This document shows, in pieces, positions 16,934 through 27,647 of a DNA stretch of 64,000 bases. A program made the translations under genes and the position numbers. Each line of letters starts with the position of its first letter. Position 1 is the first letter of the stretch. Under the pieces are notes generated by a model. That model did no database searches. It worked only from the letters and a program-made list of their open reading frames with translations, and was not told the origin of the DNA. Source of the DNA: JAHEFU01 sp041395205. GTDB taxonomy: Bacteria; 4484-113; JAFGCY01. Where the stretch lies: positions 434,001 to 498,000 of the forward strand of contig JAWLAZ010000003.1 of the NCBI GenBank assembly GCA_041395205.1, written 5' to 3'.

Positions 16934-17956
16934 TCAGTGCTTTATCCCTGCATTGCCATGCCAGAATGGCTGGCGCATGGAGATCAGGATGCAGAGGAGC
17001 AGGAAGACAACAGATAATGCGACCACTGCTTCCTGCCACAAGCGTGGATCGAGATTGAAAGGCACCTTGGGACTTCGGTCCGGCTCACCCCATCCCGGCG
17101 CGCCCACAGGGCAGTAGCCAATCATCGGGTAGTCGCCCTCAGGAAACAGTTCAGTTGCCAGCTGGTCATAACTGCATTCCGCAATCAGCTCAAATGGCTT
17201 ATCCGCATCATTGGGAGCGCGGAATTCAAGAGAGAAATCACTGCGCTGCAGCACCAGCTCTCCTCCGGGACCCAGATACATCCTGCTGTAGTTACGGCCT
17301 CGCCATTCGCTGTCCAAGTCTAGGAGCCCCGGCCAGCCACAATGATCCAACTGCGTGATGCTCAGCCAGTCGTCATCCTTCCATATTCCGAGATGCGTTG
17401 TGTTAGCGGGACCACGCCTTGTGTTTATCAGCAGGATGAAGCCTCCCTGCCCGCTATCCTCCACACAGACCACCTGGCTGAAATCGCTGCCATGTTCAAT
17501 TGAGTTGGGATTGTAGCGGGCGGAAAAAATCCGGTTGAGGTTCAGTTGAGTAAGCAGTTCTTCCGTAGACAGGTCATGTATTGAAGCATGATATTCATCA
17601 TTTTCCCGCCAGTTGACAACAAGCACGCGGCGCTGGTCTGTAGGACAATCCGGCGGCGTGATGTAAACCTGAGGATACGTTAGCTCTGACAGCTGCAAGT
17701 TGTCCCAGTGATGTCTAAGTTCCTCAATCAGTTGTCCGTCTTCGTAGGACCAGCTGGCCATATCGGACTCGGACTGGCCTGCCACCGTGCCATCCCAATT
17801 GAAGTGCAATACCCGGTCGTACATCTGGCCAAAGGGATTGCCATCATCCCAGATGCCGAATTCCATCGGAGGAGCGATGCTGTCGGCGATGGCGGGCAAT
17901 GTATGTAACATTGCCAATAAAACCACAATAGCCGCCGTCATCAATTGCCTCACCAC
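16934..17956 (-). CDS. Secreted/anchored protein of unknown function, paralog 2 of 3
   Basis: This 340-residue protein starts at GTG, overlapping the end of paralog 1 by 7 nt. Signal peptide: about residues 1-24 (ending LPAIA). Family landmarks: FGIWDDGNPFGQMYD, VLHFNWDGT, THLGIWKDDDWLSI and MYLGPGGELVLQ. One membrane segment lies near the C-terminus (VVALSVVFLLLCILISM). The codons are less GC-biased than in neighbouring genes, suggesting faster evolution. Function unknown. Confidence 0.65.
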   Translation of the reverse strand: MVRQLMTAAIVVLLAMLHTLPAIADSIAPPMEFGIWDDGNPFGQMYDRVLHFNWDGTVAGQSESDMASWSYEDGQLIEELRHHWDNLQLSELTYPQVYITPPDCPTDQRRVLVVNWRENDEYHASIHDLSTEELLTQLNLNRIFSARYNPNSIEHGSDFSQVVCVEDSGQGGFILLINTRRGPANTTHLGIWKDDDWLSITQLDHCGWPGLLDLDSEWRGRNYSRMYLGPGGELVLQRSDFSLEFRAPNDADKPFELIAECSYDQLATELFPEGDYPMIGYCPVGAPGWGEPDRSPKVPFNLDPRLWQEAVVALSVVFLLLCILISMRQPFWHGNAGIKH

Positions 17957-18948
17957 TTCATTCCCCTGAACAGCGTGGGAATCGCATAGACCAGCCCGGC
18001 GATGAACAGCAGGAATATCGCGCCGAGGACAAGCACCGCCTGGCCCGTGCCGCAGTAGAATTCCGGCTTATCTTCAGGGGCGCGGCCGGAGCTGGCACCG
18101 GCTCTGCTGCTTGCGGCCACGGCTGTCACCTGTCCCAGGTTGTTTTCGCCCCAGCATGCATAGAGCATGTACTCATCACCGTACCCATCGCGCGTGAGGA
18201 AGTTCATACCGCTGTTGCCAGCGGGCAGCAGCAGCAGTTCGTCCGTGGGCCCGGTGAACAGGCAGTGCTGGTCCATGCGGATGCCGCTGCCGAACAGGGC
18301 GTAGCCGGAGCCCGTGAAGGCCTTGACGGGATTCATGTAGGCCGCTTCCCAGCTGCCATCCCGCCAGATTCCCAATTCCGTGCGTGGACCATCATCTGTT
18401 CTGGCCTGCAGGATGATGGCCAGGGCACCGTCCATCTGCTCTGCCACGGCCAGCAGGCGGCATTCCAGTGAGTCGTCACGGCGCGGAGCAGTTCCGAGGA
18501 TGCCGCTGAACAGCTCATCCAGGTCCAGCACTGTCAGCTCATCGTCAGACTGGAAAGGGCGGATTTGGCAGACGGGCACGCTGTTCTCGAGGAAGGTCAG
18601 GGCCGACAGCTGCGACTGTCCGGGCAGACCGCCGGGTGTCAGGTAGCAGCCCAGCAGCAGGTTCTCATGCATACCGGAAGTGAGGCTGAGGCAGTCGGCG
18701 CGCTGCTGGGTCCACTCGATGCCGGCAATCCCGGACTCGTTGCCAGCGGATTTGCTATACGCAAGCGAATCCACCTTGCCCAGTTCACCTTCCCAGTTGA
18801 AGCTGACCCGCCAGACATCGTTGATTGCAATGGGCATGCCGGAGTCGTCGAGTCCATACTGGAAACTGTGGGAAGCCCGGGCCGGCGCAGCGAGAAGCAG
18901 CAGCAGGGCCACTGAGCAAAGTACCAGGTTGTTCCACCTGGGACGCAT
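17950..18948 (-). CDS. Secreted/anchored protein of unknown function, paralog 1 of 3
   Basis: This 332-residue protein has signal peptide MRPRWNNLVLCSVALLLLLA ending at ARA, then YGLDDSGMPIAINDVWRVSFNWEGEL, TELGIWRDGSWEA, LFTGPTDELLLLP and a C-terminal membrane segment (VLVLGAIFLLFIAGLVYAI). The ATG at 18948 follows TGC-TATCTT by exactly 6 nt. Eight or so cysteines suggest disulfides in the periplasm or outside. It is first of the unit and is preceded by mini-ORF copy B. I recognise no family. Confidence 0.65.
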   Translation of the reverse strand: MRPRWNNLVLCSVALLLLLAAPARASHSFQYGLDDSGMPIAINDVWRVSFNWEGELGKVDSLAYSKSAGNESGIAGIEWTQQRADCLSLTSGMHENLLLGCYLTPGGLPGQSQLSALTFLENSVPVCQIRPFQSDDELTVLDLDELFSGILGTAPRRDDSLECRLLAVAEQMDGALAIILQARTDDGPRTELGIWRDGSWEAAYMNPVKAFTGSGYALFGSGIRMDQHCLFTGPTDELLLLPAGNSGMNFLTRDGYGDEYMLYACWGENNLGQVTAVAASSRAGASSGRAPEDKPEFYCGTGQAVLVLGAIFLLFIAGLVYAIPTLFRGMKW

Positions 18949-18954
18949 GCTTAG

Positions 18955-18963
18955 AAGATAGCA
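18955..18963 (-). promoter_or_regulatory. Extended -10 (TGC-TATCTT) of paralog 1, leaderless type
   Basis: On the minus strand TGCTATCTT (18963-18955) is followed by 6 nt and ATG 18948, the same arrangement as for paralog 3. Confidence 0.5.
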
Positions 18964-18979
18964 CTGCGCGTCAGATTGT

Positions 18980-19057
18980 TCACTTGATGCGCATCAGCTG
19001 CCAGGCTGCGAGCGCCAGCAGCGTGATCCAGAAGCAGCGTGTCAGTACGTAGCCCAT
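18980..19057 (-). CDS. 25-aa membrane mini-protein, copy B
   Basis: This twin of the frame at 16703-16780 differs only in the last residue (Lys for Gln). It is a single hydrophobic helix with flanking Arg. It lies directly upstream of paralog 1, divergent from tsaD. Evidence for translation is the preserved frame and its repeated association with the paralog family. Confidence 0.4.
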   Translation of the reverse strand: MGYVLTRCFWITLLALAAWQLMRIK

Positions 19058-19068
19058 CCTTCCCTGGA
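18980..19068 (-). repeat. 89-bp duplicated segment, copy B
   Basis: Same orientation as copy A at 16703-16791, with two mismatches. The duplication covers the mini-ORF plus 11 nt of its 5' flank. Confidence 0.9.
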
Positions 19069-19100
19069 GGGTCCCGCATGGTCAGGCGGGTTCCTGCATC

Positions 19101-19106
19101 TAGAAT
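19101..19106 (+). promoter_or_regulatory. -10 box (TAGAAT) of tsaD, leaderless type
   Basis: TAGAAT ends 6 nt before GTG 19113. The overlapping TCTAGA makes the site partly symmetrical, so a divergent start toward the mini-ORF is conceivable (TATTCT on the other strand). Confidence 0.55.
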
Positions 19107-19112
19107 ATCCGC

Positions 19113-20177
19113 GTGCTCTGTGCGGTTGAGACAAGTTTTGACGAAACGGGGATTGCATTGTGCGACAGCGCGGGCCTGATCAAGGCCTCGCTGCTGTCCA
19201 GCCAGGTGGAACTGCATGCGCCCTACGGCGGCTGTGTGCCCGAGCTGGCGGCTCGCACGCACCTCTCAGACCTGCCCCAGCTCTGGCAGCACATTGAGCC
19301 GGAGCTGCGCGCGGGGATTGAGCACATCGGCGTGACCAGCGGACCGGGCCTGCCGGGCTGCCTGCTGGCCGGGGTGAACTTCTGCCGCGGGCTGGCCGCG
19401 CACTACGGCATCGCCCTGCATGGCCTGAACCACCTGCAGGGGCATATCTTCAGCCCCTTCATGGGCCAGGGCAGTGAGCCGGGCCTGAGCCTTTCCGAGA
19501 TTCCCTTCCCGCATGTGGCGCTGCTGGTCAGCGGCGGGCATACCGAGCTGTTCCTCGTGCGCGGCGTGGAGGAGATTGAACTGCTGGGCCAGACCCAGGA
19601 TGATGCCGTGGGCGAGCTGCTGGACAAGGTGAGCGCGATGCTCGGCCTCGGCTATCCCGGCGGGGCCCGGCTGGAGCGGCTGGCACGGGAGTATCCCGGC
19701 ATGACTGAGCTGGCGGAGTACAGTGGCCAGTTCGAGCTGCCGGTGCCTATGCGCTCGCGCAAGTATGGCTACAACTTCAGTTACAGCGGGCTCAAGACCG
19801 CGGTGCGCAAGCAGATTCAGGAGCGGGCGGACCACCCTGCCCTCGCTGACAACTGGCAGGCCTCACTGGTGGCGGCGCTGTTCAGCTCCGTGGTGGAGTC
19901 GCTCTGGTTCAAGCTGGAGCGCGCCGTGGAGGAATACAAGGTCAGCCTGCTGACGATTTCCGGCGGGGTTGCCATCAACGGCTTCATCCGCGCTGCATTC
20001 GCGGACCGGGCAGCGAAGCTCGGAGTGAATCTGCGGGTTCCGCATCCGCGGCACTGCCTTGACAACGCCGAGATGATGGCCTGGCTGCTGAAGCTCAGGC
20101 TTGAGGCCGGGATTCCCGCGCGCGAGTTCGATGCCCGCAGCAACTGGGTGCCGGGGGAGCCGGGCTGGAATGACTGA
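19113..20177 (+). CDS. tsaD: tRNA N6-threonylcarbamoyladenosine synthase subunit TsaD
   Basis: This 354-residue protein of the ASKHA fold transfers threonylcarbamoyl to A37 of ANN-decoding tRNAs with TsaB/TsaE. The GTG start puts the first beta strand at the N-terminus (VLCAVETSFDETGIAL). Other motifs: PELAART, metal ligands in NHLQGHI, SGGHTELFLV, DKVSAMLGLGYPGG, FSYSGLKTAVRK, SGGVAINGF and LDNAEMMAW. The most common N-terminal variant ETSCDET is here ETSFDET. The start is supported by the -10 box 6 nt upstream and lack of a ribosome site. Overlaps the next gene by 8 nt. Confidence 0.93.
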   Translation: MLCAVETSFDETGIALCDSAGLIKASLLSSQVELHAPYGGCVPELAARTHLSDLPQLWQHIEPELRAGIEHIGVTSGPGLPGCLLAGVNFCRGLAAHYGIALHGLNHLQGHIFSPFMGQGSEPGLSLSEIPFPHVALLVSGGHTELFLVRGVEEIELLGQTQDDAVGELLDKVSAMLGLGYPGGARLERLAREYPGMTELAEYSGQFELPVPMRSRKYGYNFSYSGLKTAVRKQIQERADHPALADNWQASLVAALFSSVVESLWFKLERAVEEYKVSLLTISGGVAINGFIRAAFADRAAKLGVNLRVPHPRHCLDNAEMMAWLLKLRLEAGIPAREFDARSNWVPGEPGWND

Positions 20178-20820
20178 ACCAAGGCAACGCCAGCGCCTGC
20201 GCTTCCGCTATGCGAAGGACGAGGTGCTGATGTACATTTCGCACCGCGACCTGCTGCGCTTCGTATTCCGCCAGTTCCGCCGGATCCGCCTGCCGCATGC
20301 CTACAGTGAGGGCTTCAGTCCCAAGCCCAAGGTCAGCTTCGGCCCGGCCCTGTCACTCGGCGTACGCGCTGACAATGAACTGCTGGACATCGAGATGCAG
20401 GACGGCATCAACTGGGGCGCAGCCGAGCTGGCGGAAAACCTGGCGCGGCTGCGCGAGAACAGCGAGCCCCGCAGATTCGCCATGGAACTGGCGGTGCTGC
20501 CGGAGGATGCGGCCAACATCAGCAAGGCCGTGAAGCAGTGCCGCTACAGCCTGCGCTTCGAGGGAGCGGAGGCCGATGTAGCCGCCGTGATGGCCAGCGC
20601 GGAGCTGCCCTTCACCAACCACAAGGGGCGCAATAGTGACCAGAAGCTGGCGGTGCTCGGCTGGGAGCAGGCCGAAGGGCGGCTGGAGATCCACGCAGAC
20701 AATTCCGAGCGCGTGCTGAACGTGCTGAGCCTAGTGAAGATCATCACGGAACGCACCGGCCAGCGCTGCACGGACATGCTGCGCCGCTCGCTGCTGGACG
20801 GCGAGGGCCGCGAACTCTAG
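20170..20820 (+). CDS. DUF2344 / TIGR03936 radical SAM-linked protein
   Basis: This 216-residue protein starts at ATG 20170, overlapping the tsaD stop; the longer in-frame extension lies wholly inside tsaD and is rejected. RLRFRYAKDEVLMYISHRDLLRFVFRQFRRI and AYSEGFSPKPKVSFGPALSLGV are diagnostic for the family, which is normally encoded next to or fused with a radical SAM protein near rng. No such partner is in the window. Role in RNA modification or maturation is presumed but unproven. It converges with nuoN at 15 nt distance. Confidence 0.85.
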   Translation: MTEPRQRQRLRFRYAKDEVLMYISHRDLLRFVFRQFRRIRLPHAYSEGFSPKPKVSFGPALSLGVRADNELLDIEMQDGINWGAAELAENLARLRENSEPRRFAMELAVLPEDAANISKAVKQCRYSLRFEGAEADVAAVMASAELPFTNHKGRNSDQKLAVLGWEQAEGRLEIHADNSERVLNVLSLVKIITERTGQRCTDMLRRSLLDGEGREL

Positions 20821-20835
20821 GCAGACGGATAGAGC

Positions 20836-22424
20836 TCAGCCGCCGAGGCGCGTGAGATCCAGCGCTCCCAGCAGCAGCTGCGGCAGTACCCCGAGCACGA
20901 TCGTCAGGCCGACCGTCAGCACCGTGCTGAACACGTAGCTGCCCGGCATGGCCTGCGGATTGAGGCTGGCCTCACCCGGCACCGCGGGGGTCATGTACAT
21001 CGCCACCACGAAGCGCAGGTAGTAGTAGAAGCTCAGCGCGGAGTTGAGCAGCGCGAAGATCACCACGCCGCTCAGGCCGGCCTGCCAGGCCTCACGGAAG
21101 ACCACGAACTTGCCAAAGAAACCGGCGGTGAGCGGGAAGCCGCCCATGCTCAGGAGCAGGATCGTCAGGCAGATCGCGGCCTTGGGCGTCTTCTGCCAGA
21201 GCTCATGCATCTGGTCAAGGAAGACATCATCCTGCCCGTCAGGTGCGAACCAGGTGATCAGCAGGAAGGCTCCGAGGCTGGCCAGGGTGTAGCCGGCGAG
21301 GTAGAACAGCACGGCGCTGCCGCTGGCGGGGCTGCCACTCACCATCCCGAGCGCGAGATAGCCCGTATGCGCGATCGCGGAGAAGGCCAGCAGGCGCTTG
21401 GCGCTCATCTGATGCAGGGCGAAGAGATTGCCGACGAGCATCGAGAGACAGGCGAAGAGCACCAGTGCATCACGCCAGAGCTCCGGCTGCAGGCCGGGCA
21501 GGCATTCCACCACGATGCGTGTGGCGGAGGCGAACATCGCGACCTTGACGCCCGTGGCCATGAAGGCCGTGACGGGGGTCGGCGCACCCTGGTATACATC
21601 CGGGACCCAGGCATGGAAGGGCACCATGCCGAGCTTGAAGGCGATGCCGACGCCGACGAGTCCGATGCCGATCAGCAGCACGGGATCGACGTTCACGCCG
21701 GAGCTGGACAGTGCGGCATCGGAGGCCGCGAGCTTGATTGCCAGATAGTTCAGGTGACCGGCCACGCCGTAGATCAGCGAGGCCCCGAACACGAAGAAGC
21801 CGCTGGCGAAGGCTCCCATCAGGAAGTACTTCAGCGAGCTTTCCTTGTTGAGGCGGCTCTTGTCATTCAGCCCGCACATCACGTAGAGCGGCAGGGACAG
21901 CAGCTCCAGCGACATGAAGGTCGTGATCAGGTCGCGGCTGCCGGCGATCAGCATCATGCCGGTGGCGCTCAGCAGCAGCAGGGGGAAGAGCTCAGCGTGG
22001 TAGCGCTCCTTGCGCTTCAGGAAGGGAATGAAGTTCAGGATGGTGATGACAACGACCACGCAGACCAGCAGGCAGACGAACAGGAAGAAATGGTCCACCA
22101 CGAAGGATGGTGCGAAGCCGTTGCTGGCGGCGTTGATCAGCGAGGGGAAGAGGCCCACTGACGGCCCATCGGGGTTGGTATTGACCCAGCCCCAGGTGCC
22201 GAGCGTGCCGAGCAGGGCCAGCACGGTGCCGGCCAGGCTGATTCCCGAGGCGTTGCCAAGGCTGATACCGCCCTCCGGGCCGGGCTGGCGGCGGCCGAAG
22301 TAGTCGACCAGCAGCAGCACGAGGATCGTGACGGTGAGGATCATCACCGGGGCCAGCGCGATCAGCAGATTGCGGTCAAGGGGCTGGAGATGGGTGGCAT
22401 CCACTACGGACTGCAGCGCGAGGA

Positions 22425-22428
<4 letters not shown>
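20836..22428 (-). CDS. nuoN: NADH-quinone oxidoreductase subunit N
   Basis: This 530-residue antiporter-like membrane subunit of complex I is the last gene of the operon. Proton-channel landmarks are a conserved Glu in TTFMSLELLSLPLYVMCG, a Lys in LKYFLMGAFASGFFVFG, HAWVPDVYQGAPTPVTAFMA and MSAKRLLAFSAIAHTGYLALGM. It is longer than usual owing to an N-terminal extension before the first helix. It overlaps nuoM by 4 nt (ATGA). Confidence 0.95.
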
Positions 22429-24044
<1,616 letters not shown>

Positions 24045-24045
24045 C

Positions 24046-26223
24046 CTAGCTGGCACCTCCCACAAGGTATGACCACATGTTTATCAGCATGAACATCACC
24101 GCTCCGGCCAGCAGGTAGAGCATGTAGTTGCGGACGAAGCCGGTCTGCACGGGGCGGATCAGTTCACCGGCCCCACCCAGCAGCTTGGCAACGCCGTTGA
24201 CGATGCCGTCGATGAACCTGACATCGAAGATCTGCCAGGCCTTGCTGGAAAGCCAGACGCCCGGCCGCACCAGCAGGTTGTTGTAGAACTCGTCGATGTA
24301 CCACTTGTTCTGGCTGAAGGCGTAGAGCGGGCCGAAGGCCTTCTGGGCCGCCTTCTTCTTCGGATCATAGTCACCGGTGTAGCGGCGGTTGGAGTAAATC
24401 AGCATGACAAGCGCGAGCAACACGCTGCCGAAGGCCATCGTGATTTCAGTGCTCGTCACACTGCCGCCGATCAGCATGAAGGGCTCATGGTGGGCGGAGT
24501 GCTCCCCGCCATGCTCCGCGTCTGCTTCGTGGGTATCCGCACCATGTGCGGCAGCGGCCAGTTCATGTTCACCATGTGCAGCCGCGGCATGCTCGTCGCC
24601 GGCGCTCAGGCGCTGGCCCTCGGGGCCATGGGCACTGACATCAAGGAAATGCGCCAGCGGCTCACGCGGTTCACCGCCCGTCATCCAGCCCGGCGTGAAG
24701 AGAATCGCACCGCTGATCACGGCCATGCTTGCGAGCACCATCAGCGGCAGGGTCATCGGCCAGGCGCTTTCATGCGGATGGTGGTGCTTCTTGACGAACT
24801 CCGCGGTCCAGCGCGGCTTGCCGAGGAAGGTCTTCCAGGTCACGCGGCCCATGTAGAAGGCCGTCATGATCGCGGTGACCAGCGCCAGGACATAGAGCAT
24901 GGCCGGTGCATTGCCGAACTTCGACTGCCAGATGGCAACCTGCCAAAGAATCTCATCCTTGGAGAAGAAGCCCGCCAGCGGGAAGATGCCGGCGATGGCG
25001 AAGGTGCTGATCACGAATGTCCAGTAGGTGACAGGCATGTACCTGGCCAGGCCGCCCATGTGGCGGGTGTCCTGCTCCTCATGCATGCCGTGGATCACCG
25101 AGCCGGAACCGAGGAACAGGCAGGCCTTGAAGAAGGCGTGGGTGATCACGTGGAAGATGGCAACCCAGTAGGCACCGACACCGCAGGCGAGGAACATGTA
25201 GCCCAGCTGCGAGACGGTGGAGTAAGCCAGCACCTTCTTGATGTCGTTCTGTGTCAGTGCAATCGTCGCGGCCATGAAGGCCGTGCCGGCACCGATGCAG
25301 GCCACCACGAAGCCGGCGGTCTCATTGCCGCTGAAGATCGGGTTGAGGCGGGTCACCATGTAGATGCCGGAGGTGACCATCGTGGCCGCGTGGATCAGGG
25401 CCGAGACCGGGGTCGGGCCCGCCATGGCGTCCGGCAGCCAGATGTGCAGCGGGAACTGGGCACTCTTGCCGCAGGCCCCGAGGAACAGGAACAGCGCGAT
25501 GAACAGCACGTCAGCGGGGTTCATGCCCTGCAGCACCGGTCCGGCGTTGAGCAGGATGTCCCTGAAGTTCAGCGCGCTGGCGTCACCCATGCCCTGCAGG
25601 CGGAACCAGTTGTCAAAGTTCTGGAAGATCATGAACAGGCCGATCAGGATCCCGAAGTCGCCGACGCGGTTCGTGATGAAGGCCTTCATGCCGCACTTGG
25701 CATTCTCCATGTTGCGGTACCAGAAGCCGATCAGCAGGTAGCTGCAGAGACCGACGCCCTCCCAGCCCACGAACATCATCGGGATGTTGGCCCCGAGGAT
25801 CAGGATCAGCATCATCGCCACGAACAGGTTCAGGTAGGTGAAGAAGCGCGGCAGGCCCTCGTCATGGGACATGTACTCGGTGGAATACATGTGGATCAGC
25901 ATCGAGATGCCCGTGATGAAGAGCATCATCGTCACGCTGAGGGGGTCGATCAGCAGTGAGAAGTCAATCTGCAGGTACTTCTCGGAAAGTCCCTGGATGG
26001 CGATCCAGGTCCAGCCCGGCACTTCCTGGAAGCGGTCCGCTCCCGTGAAGTTCTGCGCCTGGTAGGTGAAGAACACGGCCAGCGCCGTGATGAAGCTGCC
26101 GGCCAGCATTGCGGTGCCGAACCAGCCGCTGAATTTCCTATTGTTGATCTTCTTCCCGAAGAAGCCGTTGACGGCGGCGCCGACAAGCGGGAAGGCAATC
26201 ATCAACCATGCAAAACCGAACAT
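24046..26223 (-). CDS. nuoL: NADH-quinone oxidoreductase subunit L
   Basis: This 725-residue subunit is the largest antiporter-like one, with the long lateral C-terminal helix region. Landmarks: MFVGWEGVGLCSYLLIGFWY, FPLHIWLPDAMAGPTPVSALIHAATMVTSGIYM, VLAYSTVSQLGYMFLACG and HAFFKACLFLGSGSVIHGMH. A histidine-rich soluble stretch (about 24486-24600: EHAAAAHGEHELAAAAHG, then EHGGEHSAHHE) is inserted before the penultimate helices and may bind metal; it is not part of the common core. Confidence 0.95.
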   Translation of the reverse strand: MFGFAWLMIAFPLVGAAVNGFFGKKINNRKFSGWFGTAMLAGSFITALAVFFTYQAQNFTGADRFQEVPGWTWIAIQGLSEKYLQIDFSLLIDPLSVTMMLFITGISMLIHMYSTEYMSHDEGLPRFFTYLNLFVAMMLILILGANIPMMFVGWEGVGLCSYLLIGFWYRNMENAKCGMKAFITNRVGDFGILIGLFMIFQNFDNWFRLQGMGDASALNFRDILLNAGPVLQGMNPADVLFIALFLFLGACGKSAQFPLHIWLPDAMAGPTPVSALIHAATMVTSGIYMVTRLNPIFSGNETAGFVVACIGAGTAFMAATIALTQNDIKKVLAYSTVSQLGYMFLACGVGAYWVAIFHVITHAFFKACLFLGSGSVIHGMHEEQDTRHMGGLARYMPVTYWTFVISTFAIAGIFPLAGFFSKDEILWQVAIWQSKFGNAPAMLYVLALVTAIMTAFYMGRVTWKTFLGKPRWTAEFVKKHHHPHESAWPMTLPLMVLASMAVISGAILFTPGWMTGGEPREPLAHFLDVSAHGPEGQRLSAGDEHAAAAHGEHELAAAAHGADTHEADAEHGGEHSAHHEPFMLIGGSVTSTEITMAFGSVLLALVMLIYSNRRYTGDYDPKKKAAQKAFGPLYAFSQNKWYIDEFYNNLLVRPGVWLSSKAWQIFDVRFIDGIVNGVAKLLGGAGELIRPVQTGFVRNYMLYLLAGAVMFMLINMWSYLVGGAS

Positions 26224-26226
26224 TGA

Positions 26227-26547
26227 TTACCTCCTCAGGAAGTTGATTTCGTCGATGTCAACGCGGGTCCTGTGCTTGAACAGGGCCACGATGATGGCCA
26301 GTCCGACGGCCACCTCGGCCGCGGCGATCACGATGATCAGGAAGGCGTAGATCTGCCCGTCCATGGTCCGCCAGGCATGGCTGAAGTGCTGGCGGTTGAA
26401 GGCCACCAGCGAGAGATTGGCGGCGTTTAGCATCAGTTCGATGCACATGAAGATGATCACCGGGTGGCGGTGGATCATCACGCCCAGCGTGCCGATCGCG
26501 AAGAGCAGTCCGGCGAGCCAGACACTGTTGGCAACCATGTCGGTCAT
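26227..26547 (-). CDS. nuoK: NADH-quinone oxidoreductase subunit K
   Basis: This 106-residue protein has three membrane helices. The conserved glutamates of the E-channel are visible in IFMCIELMLNAANLSLVAF and IIVIAAAEVAVGLAIIVALF. It starts within the end of nuoJ (ATGA overlap) and ends 3 nt before nuoL. Confidence 0.95.
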   Translation of the reverse strand: MTDMVANSVWLAGLLFAIGTLGVMIHRHPVIIFMCIELMLNAANLSLVAFNRQHFSHAWRTMDGQIYAFLIIVIAAAEVAVGLAIIVALFKHRTRVDIDEINFLRR

Positions 26548-27170
26548 GCCCGCACCTCCTCGGCCACGCCTTCCTCGGCCTTCTCGAACTCATGCACGAG
26601 ATGCGTGCGGCCCTCGCTGCGCTCATCGCGGGCGACGAGCACCGCGCCGAGCAGCGCGGCCAGCAGCAGCAGGCCGGCGATCTCGAAGGGCAGCGCGTGG
26701 TAGCTGAACATCCGCGTGCCCAGCCCGGCCGGATGCCCGAGCTCCTGGCGCGGATCAGCAGTGCGGTCGCTGGTGGCGATGGTCGGCGTGCCCATCACGA
26801 TGTCCGGGTCGGCGACGCGGCCGGCCGTTGACAGCGCGATGTAGACCACGGTCAGGAGCATCACGGTCAGCAGTGTGCCGAACACCCACTGGCTCTTGAT
26901 CTCCGGCCTGAGCCAGCGCCGGGCCTCGGGTGACATGAAGAACATCACCACGAAGAGGAAGAGGATCATGATCGCGCCGGCGTAGACCACGAACTGCACG
27001 ACGGCCATCATCGGCGCGCTGAGCAGGAAGTAGATCCCGACCAGCGTGAGGAAGTTGGCGACGAGGTACAGCACGGAATGCACCGGGTTGCGGGAGAGCA
27101 CCATCATCACGGCGCTCAGTGAGCCGACGATCGCCAGCATCCACCAGGCTAAGAGCTGACCATCCATCAC
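26544..27170 (-). CDS. nuoJ: NADH-quinone oxidoreductase subunit J
   Basis: This 208-residue membrane subunit has five helices, with VLSRNPVHSVLYLVANFLTLVGIYFLL and VQFVVYAGAIMILFLFVVMF as family blocks. A hydrophilic loop of about 45 residues lies before the last helix. The C-terminus is extended and acidic (EFEKAEEGVAEEVRA). It overlaps nuoI by 4 nt. Confidence 0.93.
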   Translation of the reverse strand: MMDGQLLAWWMLAIVGSLSAVMMVLSRNPVHSVLYLVANFLTLVGIYFLLSAPMMAVVQFVVYAGAIMILFLFVVMFFMSPEARRWLRPEIKSQWVFGTLLTVMLLTVVYIALSTAGRVADPDIVMGTPTIATSDRTADPRQELGHPAGLGTRMFSYHALPFEIAGLLLLAALLGAVLVARDERSEGRTHLVHEFEKAEEGVAEEVRA

Positions 27171-27647
27171 CAGTAGTACTCCCTGTCGAGTAGGTCTTCC
27201 TTGTGGTACATGAACTTGTTCGGCTCACGGCGGCTGTCGTCAGCCAGTTCGTAGTCATGCTTCATGACGATCGCCTCCGTGGGACAGGCCTCCGTGCACA
27301 GGCCGCAGAAGATGCAGCGCAGCATATCCATGTCATAGACCACCGCATAGCGCCTCGCCGGGGCTGTAGCGCTCCTCGGGGGTGTTCTCGCCCGCCACGA
27401 CGGTGATGACCTCAGCGGGACAGGCCGCAGCGCACAGGGCACAGCCGATGCACTTCTCGAGGCCCTTGTAGGGTCCGGCCTCATAGCGCTCGAGGCGGTG
27501 CAGGCCGCGGAAGCGGTCCGCCACCTGGCGCTTCTGCTCCGGATAGGAGATCGTGACCGTGGTCCGGCCGCCGAAGGCTCCGAGGAATTCGCGGAATGTG
27601 ATGCTCAGGCCGCTGAGCAGCGGTCCGGCCTTTTCAATGCCGAGCAT
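27167..27647 (-). CDS. nuoI: NADH-quinone oxidoreductase subunit I, split by an apparent 1-nt insertion
   Basis: The first frame (from 27647) gives GLSITFREFLGAFGG and the first 4Fe-4S motif CIGCALCAAACPAEV, then runs to a premature stop after EERYSPGEALCGGL. The second frame supplies RYAVVYDMDMLRC and the second 4Fe-4S motif CIFCGLCTEACPTEA, ending LLDREYYW at 27167. Dropping one base of the GG at about 27353-27354 (GAG-G-CGC) restores SPGERYAVVYDMDML, exactly the expected NuoI linker. NuoI carries clusters N6a/N6b and is essential for electron flow, so a sequence error is more likely than a true lesion. Confidence 0.85.
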
